The translations under genes and the position numbers were made by a program. Shown piece after piece: positions 62,127 to 64,000 of a stretch of DNA of 64,000 nucleotides. Positions within the stretch are counted from its first letter, which is position 1; the number at the start of each line of letters is the position of its first letter. The notes under the pieces are model-generated. The model saw only the letters and a list, made by a program, of their open reading frames with translations. It had not been told where the DNA came from and did not search any database. Where the stretch lies: positions 1 through 64,000 of the forward strand of contig NZ_JANQBD010000029.1 of NCBI RefSeq assembly GCF_024722015.1, given 5' to 3'. This stretch comes from Paenibacillus radicis (ex Xue et al. 2023) (lineage in GTDB: Bacteria; Bacillota; Bacilli; Paenibacillales; NBRC-103111).

Positions 62127-63173
62127 ATGACGGCAGGAAGAGCGCGGACAGAAGTGCTAAGTGTACTTGATGCTCTAAATAAAATTTCCAAAGGAAGGAT
62201 GGTGATGGATTGGAATGAAGTAACCTCTGGAGCTAACCCTTATGTGGTTATGAAAACCTCGAATATCCCAGGTAAGAGTGTAATCGAAATCCCGGGCCTG
62301 ATTTTCGGTGACAAGCATAAGCCGGTATCGCGAGTCGGTGTGGGAATGACATTGACAGAATCGGTCATTGAGCTCGCTTCCGCCATGAAGCTTGATCTTA
62401 TCATTGTTCACCATCCAGTAGCCGATGCGGCAAGCTCGGGAGGAGTGCCGTTCGCCGATTATTTGCCTCTGTACGACTTGGCGTTAATCGAAATGCATGA
62501 GGCGTTTCATGGGCTCCATCCCGGACTTACACTGCTGCACGGACATACCAAGCTGAAGACGGACATTGCTTTTGGCGGCATCCCTGGCAATGTGCTTCAT
62601 AAGGGAGTTGCGCTTCCGGATGTACATACGGTGGGGGATATATTAGCAAGAATAGATCGGTTTATGGGACGGGAAATCGATCAGGATATGCTGGAGGCGG
62701 AGCGGGCAATCCGCGGGGAGCCAACGCTGCAGGAGGCAACTCTCTCCAATCCGTCTAAGCTGCTGAGCGGTGCTATGACGAGTCCGGTACAGCATATTCT
62801 GCACTTTTTCCCTCATACCGGATTTTCAGTCGAGCAGTTGGAGAAGGCTCTTGAGATGTATCCCGAAACGGACACAATTATCGTTAGTATCAGCAGAGTC
62901 AGGGAGGATCATCCATTCGTCACGCTCGCCAAGGAGAGGGGGCTTAATTTTATCGTAGGCAACCCTCACTCCGTAGAAATTATGGAGAATGGACTGCCGC
63001 TTGCCTATGCGTTGGAGCTGCTGCTTCCGGAGTTGGAGATATTTCTGCTAAGAGAGCGCATAACAGCTGTATCGCTGAAGGATGTGGGTCATCGTCAAAT
63101 GGTTGAATACGGTAGGGAAATGGCTGAGATGCATCTGGTTTCCAAGCCGGCTAGAGCGGTACAAACTTATTAA
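62127..63173 (+). CDS. Nif3-like dinuclear metal-centre protein
   Basis: About 348 residues. LIIVHHP with H95 and H96, and NPHSVE with H281 and E284, match the two metal-binding ends of Nif3/NGG1p-interacting-factor proteins, which form hexamers and are variously proposed as GTP cyclohydrolase-like or metal-handling enzymes. The middle segment differs from typical family members. ATG 62127 has GAGAGGAG seven bases upstream; the frame opens earlier at 62058. Followed after 36 bp by a lipoprotein gene of the SsuA/NMT1 type, so probably one operon; pairing with a nitrogen- or sulfur-compound importer suggests a hydrolase for the imported compound. Confidence 0.7.
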   Translation: MTAGRARTEVLSVLDALNKISKGRMVMDWNEVTSGANPYVVMKTSNIPGKSVIEIPGLIFGDKHKPVSRVGVGMTLTESVIELASAMKLDLIIVHHPVADAASSGGVPFADYLPLYDLALIEMHEAFHGLHPGLTLLHGHTKLKTDIAFGGIPGNVLHKGVALPDVHTVGDILARIDRFMGREIDQDMLEAERAIRGEPTLQEATLSNPSKLLSGAMTSPVQHILHFFPHTGFSVEQLEKALEMYPETDTIIVSISRVREDHPFVTLAKERGLNFIVGNPHSVEIMENGLPLAYALELLLPELEIFLLRERITAVSLKDVGHRQMVEYGREMAEMHLVSKPARAVQTY

Positions 63174-63209
63174 TAAATTACTGAATACATAAATCGGGAG
63201 GAAGAAACC

Positions 63210-64000
63210 ATGATAAAAATTAAGAAATCCGCCTGTATGCTGCTCTCTGTAGTGTTGCTGACACTTGCCGCGGGCTGCGGTACCACTCCTGCTGTTGAAA
63301 CAAAAGCTTCCGCACCCACTCCAGAAGTTAAGAAAGAGCAGCCGCTGAAGACCGTTAAATTTTCCGAGGTTATCCGCTCCATTTTTTACGCGCCGCATTA
63401 TGTTGCCATGCAGAAGGGGTTCTTCAAAGAAGAAGGTTTGGTTATAGACATGAACACAGCGCAAGGCTCGGATAAAGGAGCGGCTGCTTTGATTGCAGGT
63501 GTTGCGGATATTTCGTTAGTGGGGCCTGAAACCGCCATTTATATTTATAATCAGAAGGGTGAGAAGACGCTCAAAATTTTCCACCAGCTAACGATGAAGG
63601 ATGGTTCGTTCCTGCTGTCGCGCAACAAAGTGGATGCTTTTAAATGGAGTGACCTGGAAGGGAAGACTGTCATTGGCTGGAGACCCGGCAGTGCGCCTCA
63701 AATGGTGTTAAATAACAAGCTGCTGCAGGAAAAAGTAAACAAGGTCGACGTTGTAACGAATATTGCGTCCCCTGCTATGGCCGGTGCTTTTACGAGCGGA
63801 AAAGGTGACTACATCCAGGTGTTCGAGCCAATTGCTTCCACATTGGAAAAAGAGGGGAAAGCCTACTACGCCGCTTCGGTAGGGCAAATGTTTGGCGCCT
63901 TTCCCGAAACCTCTTATGTAGCAACCTCCGATTATATTAAAAGCAACCCGGAAATCGTGCAAAAATTCGTGAATGCCGTGGCCAAAGGTACCAAATGGCT
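63210..64000 (+). CDS. SsuA/NMT1-type substrate-binding lipoprotein (partial)
   Basis: Reads through to the window edge: 263 residues visible, 3' end missing. GGGAGGAAG precedes the ATG. The signal peptide ends in the lipobox LAAGC with C23, then a short linker. The binding domain has KTVKFSEVIRSIFYAPHYVAMQKGFF, DISLVGPETAI and a FPETSYVATSDYI segment, typical of nitrate/sulfonate/pyrimidine-precursor binding proteins. Permease and ATPase genes are expected beyond the window. Ligand unknown. Confidence 0.88.
   Translation, partial: MIKIKKSACMLLSVVLLTLAAGCGTTPAVETKASAPTPEVKKEQPLKTVKFSEVIRSIFYAPHYVAMQKGFFKEEGLVIDMNTAQGSDKGAAALIAGVADISLVGPETAIYIYNQKGEKTLKIFHQLTMKDGSFLLSRNKVDAFKWSDLEGKTVIGWRPGSAPQMVLNNKLLQEKVNKVDVVTNIASPAMAGAFTSGKGDYIQVFEPIASTLEKEGKAYYAASVGQMFGAFPETSYVATSDYIKSNPEIVQKFVNAVAKGTKW

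Overview
The window looks like a chromosomal segment of a Paenibacillus-type, spore-forming member of the Bacillales. The evidence is Gram-positive Shine-Dalgarno sequences, SLH-anchored surface proteins, Lpl/Yes-type ABC transporters with a membrane-bound AraC regulator, a CcpA-type cre site, and sporulation or germination genes (cdaS, cwlJ, spo0M). There is no sign of plasmid or phage. The only mobile element seen is an IS3-family end at the left edge. All calls come from reading the sequence; no database search was run.

Layout. 1-195: IS3-family remnant. 196-738: gene-free, repeat-containing. 739-6569: an RraA-family aldolase/decarboxylase, divergent from a PrpF-like isomerase and an aconitase-family hydratase, then a FadR-type GntR regulator whose upstream region carries strong palindromes. 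6814-14906: a seven-gene catabolic operon (CUT1 sugar ABC importer, mandelate racemase-type enolase, aldehyde dehydrogenase, Fe-dependent alcohol dehydrogenase, D-2-hydroxyacid dehydrogenase) with a perfect cre match against its putative -10 box. 15126-15279: tRNA-Pro(UGG) and tRNA-Gly(CCC). 15491-22339: a giant SLH protein with about 14 tandem ~88-residue modules. 22628-23999: a YkvA/DUF1232 protein and the diadenylate cyclase CdaS behind a sigma-G-like promoter. 24282-26867: metNIQ without an S-box. 27346-32421: DoxX, a histidine phosphatase, a CehA/McbA-type PHP metallohydrolase and a VOC protein.

32696-47301 reads as a uronate-polysaccharide utilisation locus. It holds an SLH-anchored PL6 lyase, a membrane AraC regulator, an LplABC-like oligosaccharide importer, a candidate pseudoknotted non-coding RNA (44574-44791), and a second, secreted PL6 lyase with duplicated discoidin domains. 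Both lyase genes carry the same LacI/CcpA-type operator just upstream. The rest holds a hybrid histidine kinase, an exported protein of unknown function, a SEC-C protein, CwlJ, two MFS transporters (one with MarR), a radical SAM protein, an FAD monooxygenase, a CYTH protein, Spo0M, a DUF2294 protein, and a Nif3-like protein followed by a truncated SsuA/NMT1-type binding protein at the right edge.

The best candidates for something undescribed are the structured RNA at 44574-44791, the RraA/PrpF/aconitase plus enolase catabolic cluster with its operators, the PL6 locus with shared operators, and a family of palindromic intergenic repeats (27131-27321, 59062-59250 and a diverged copy near 371-565).
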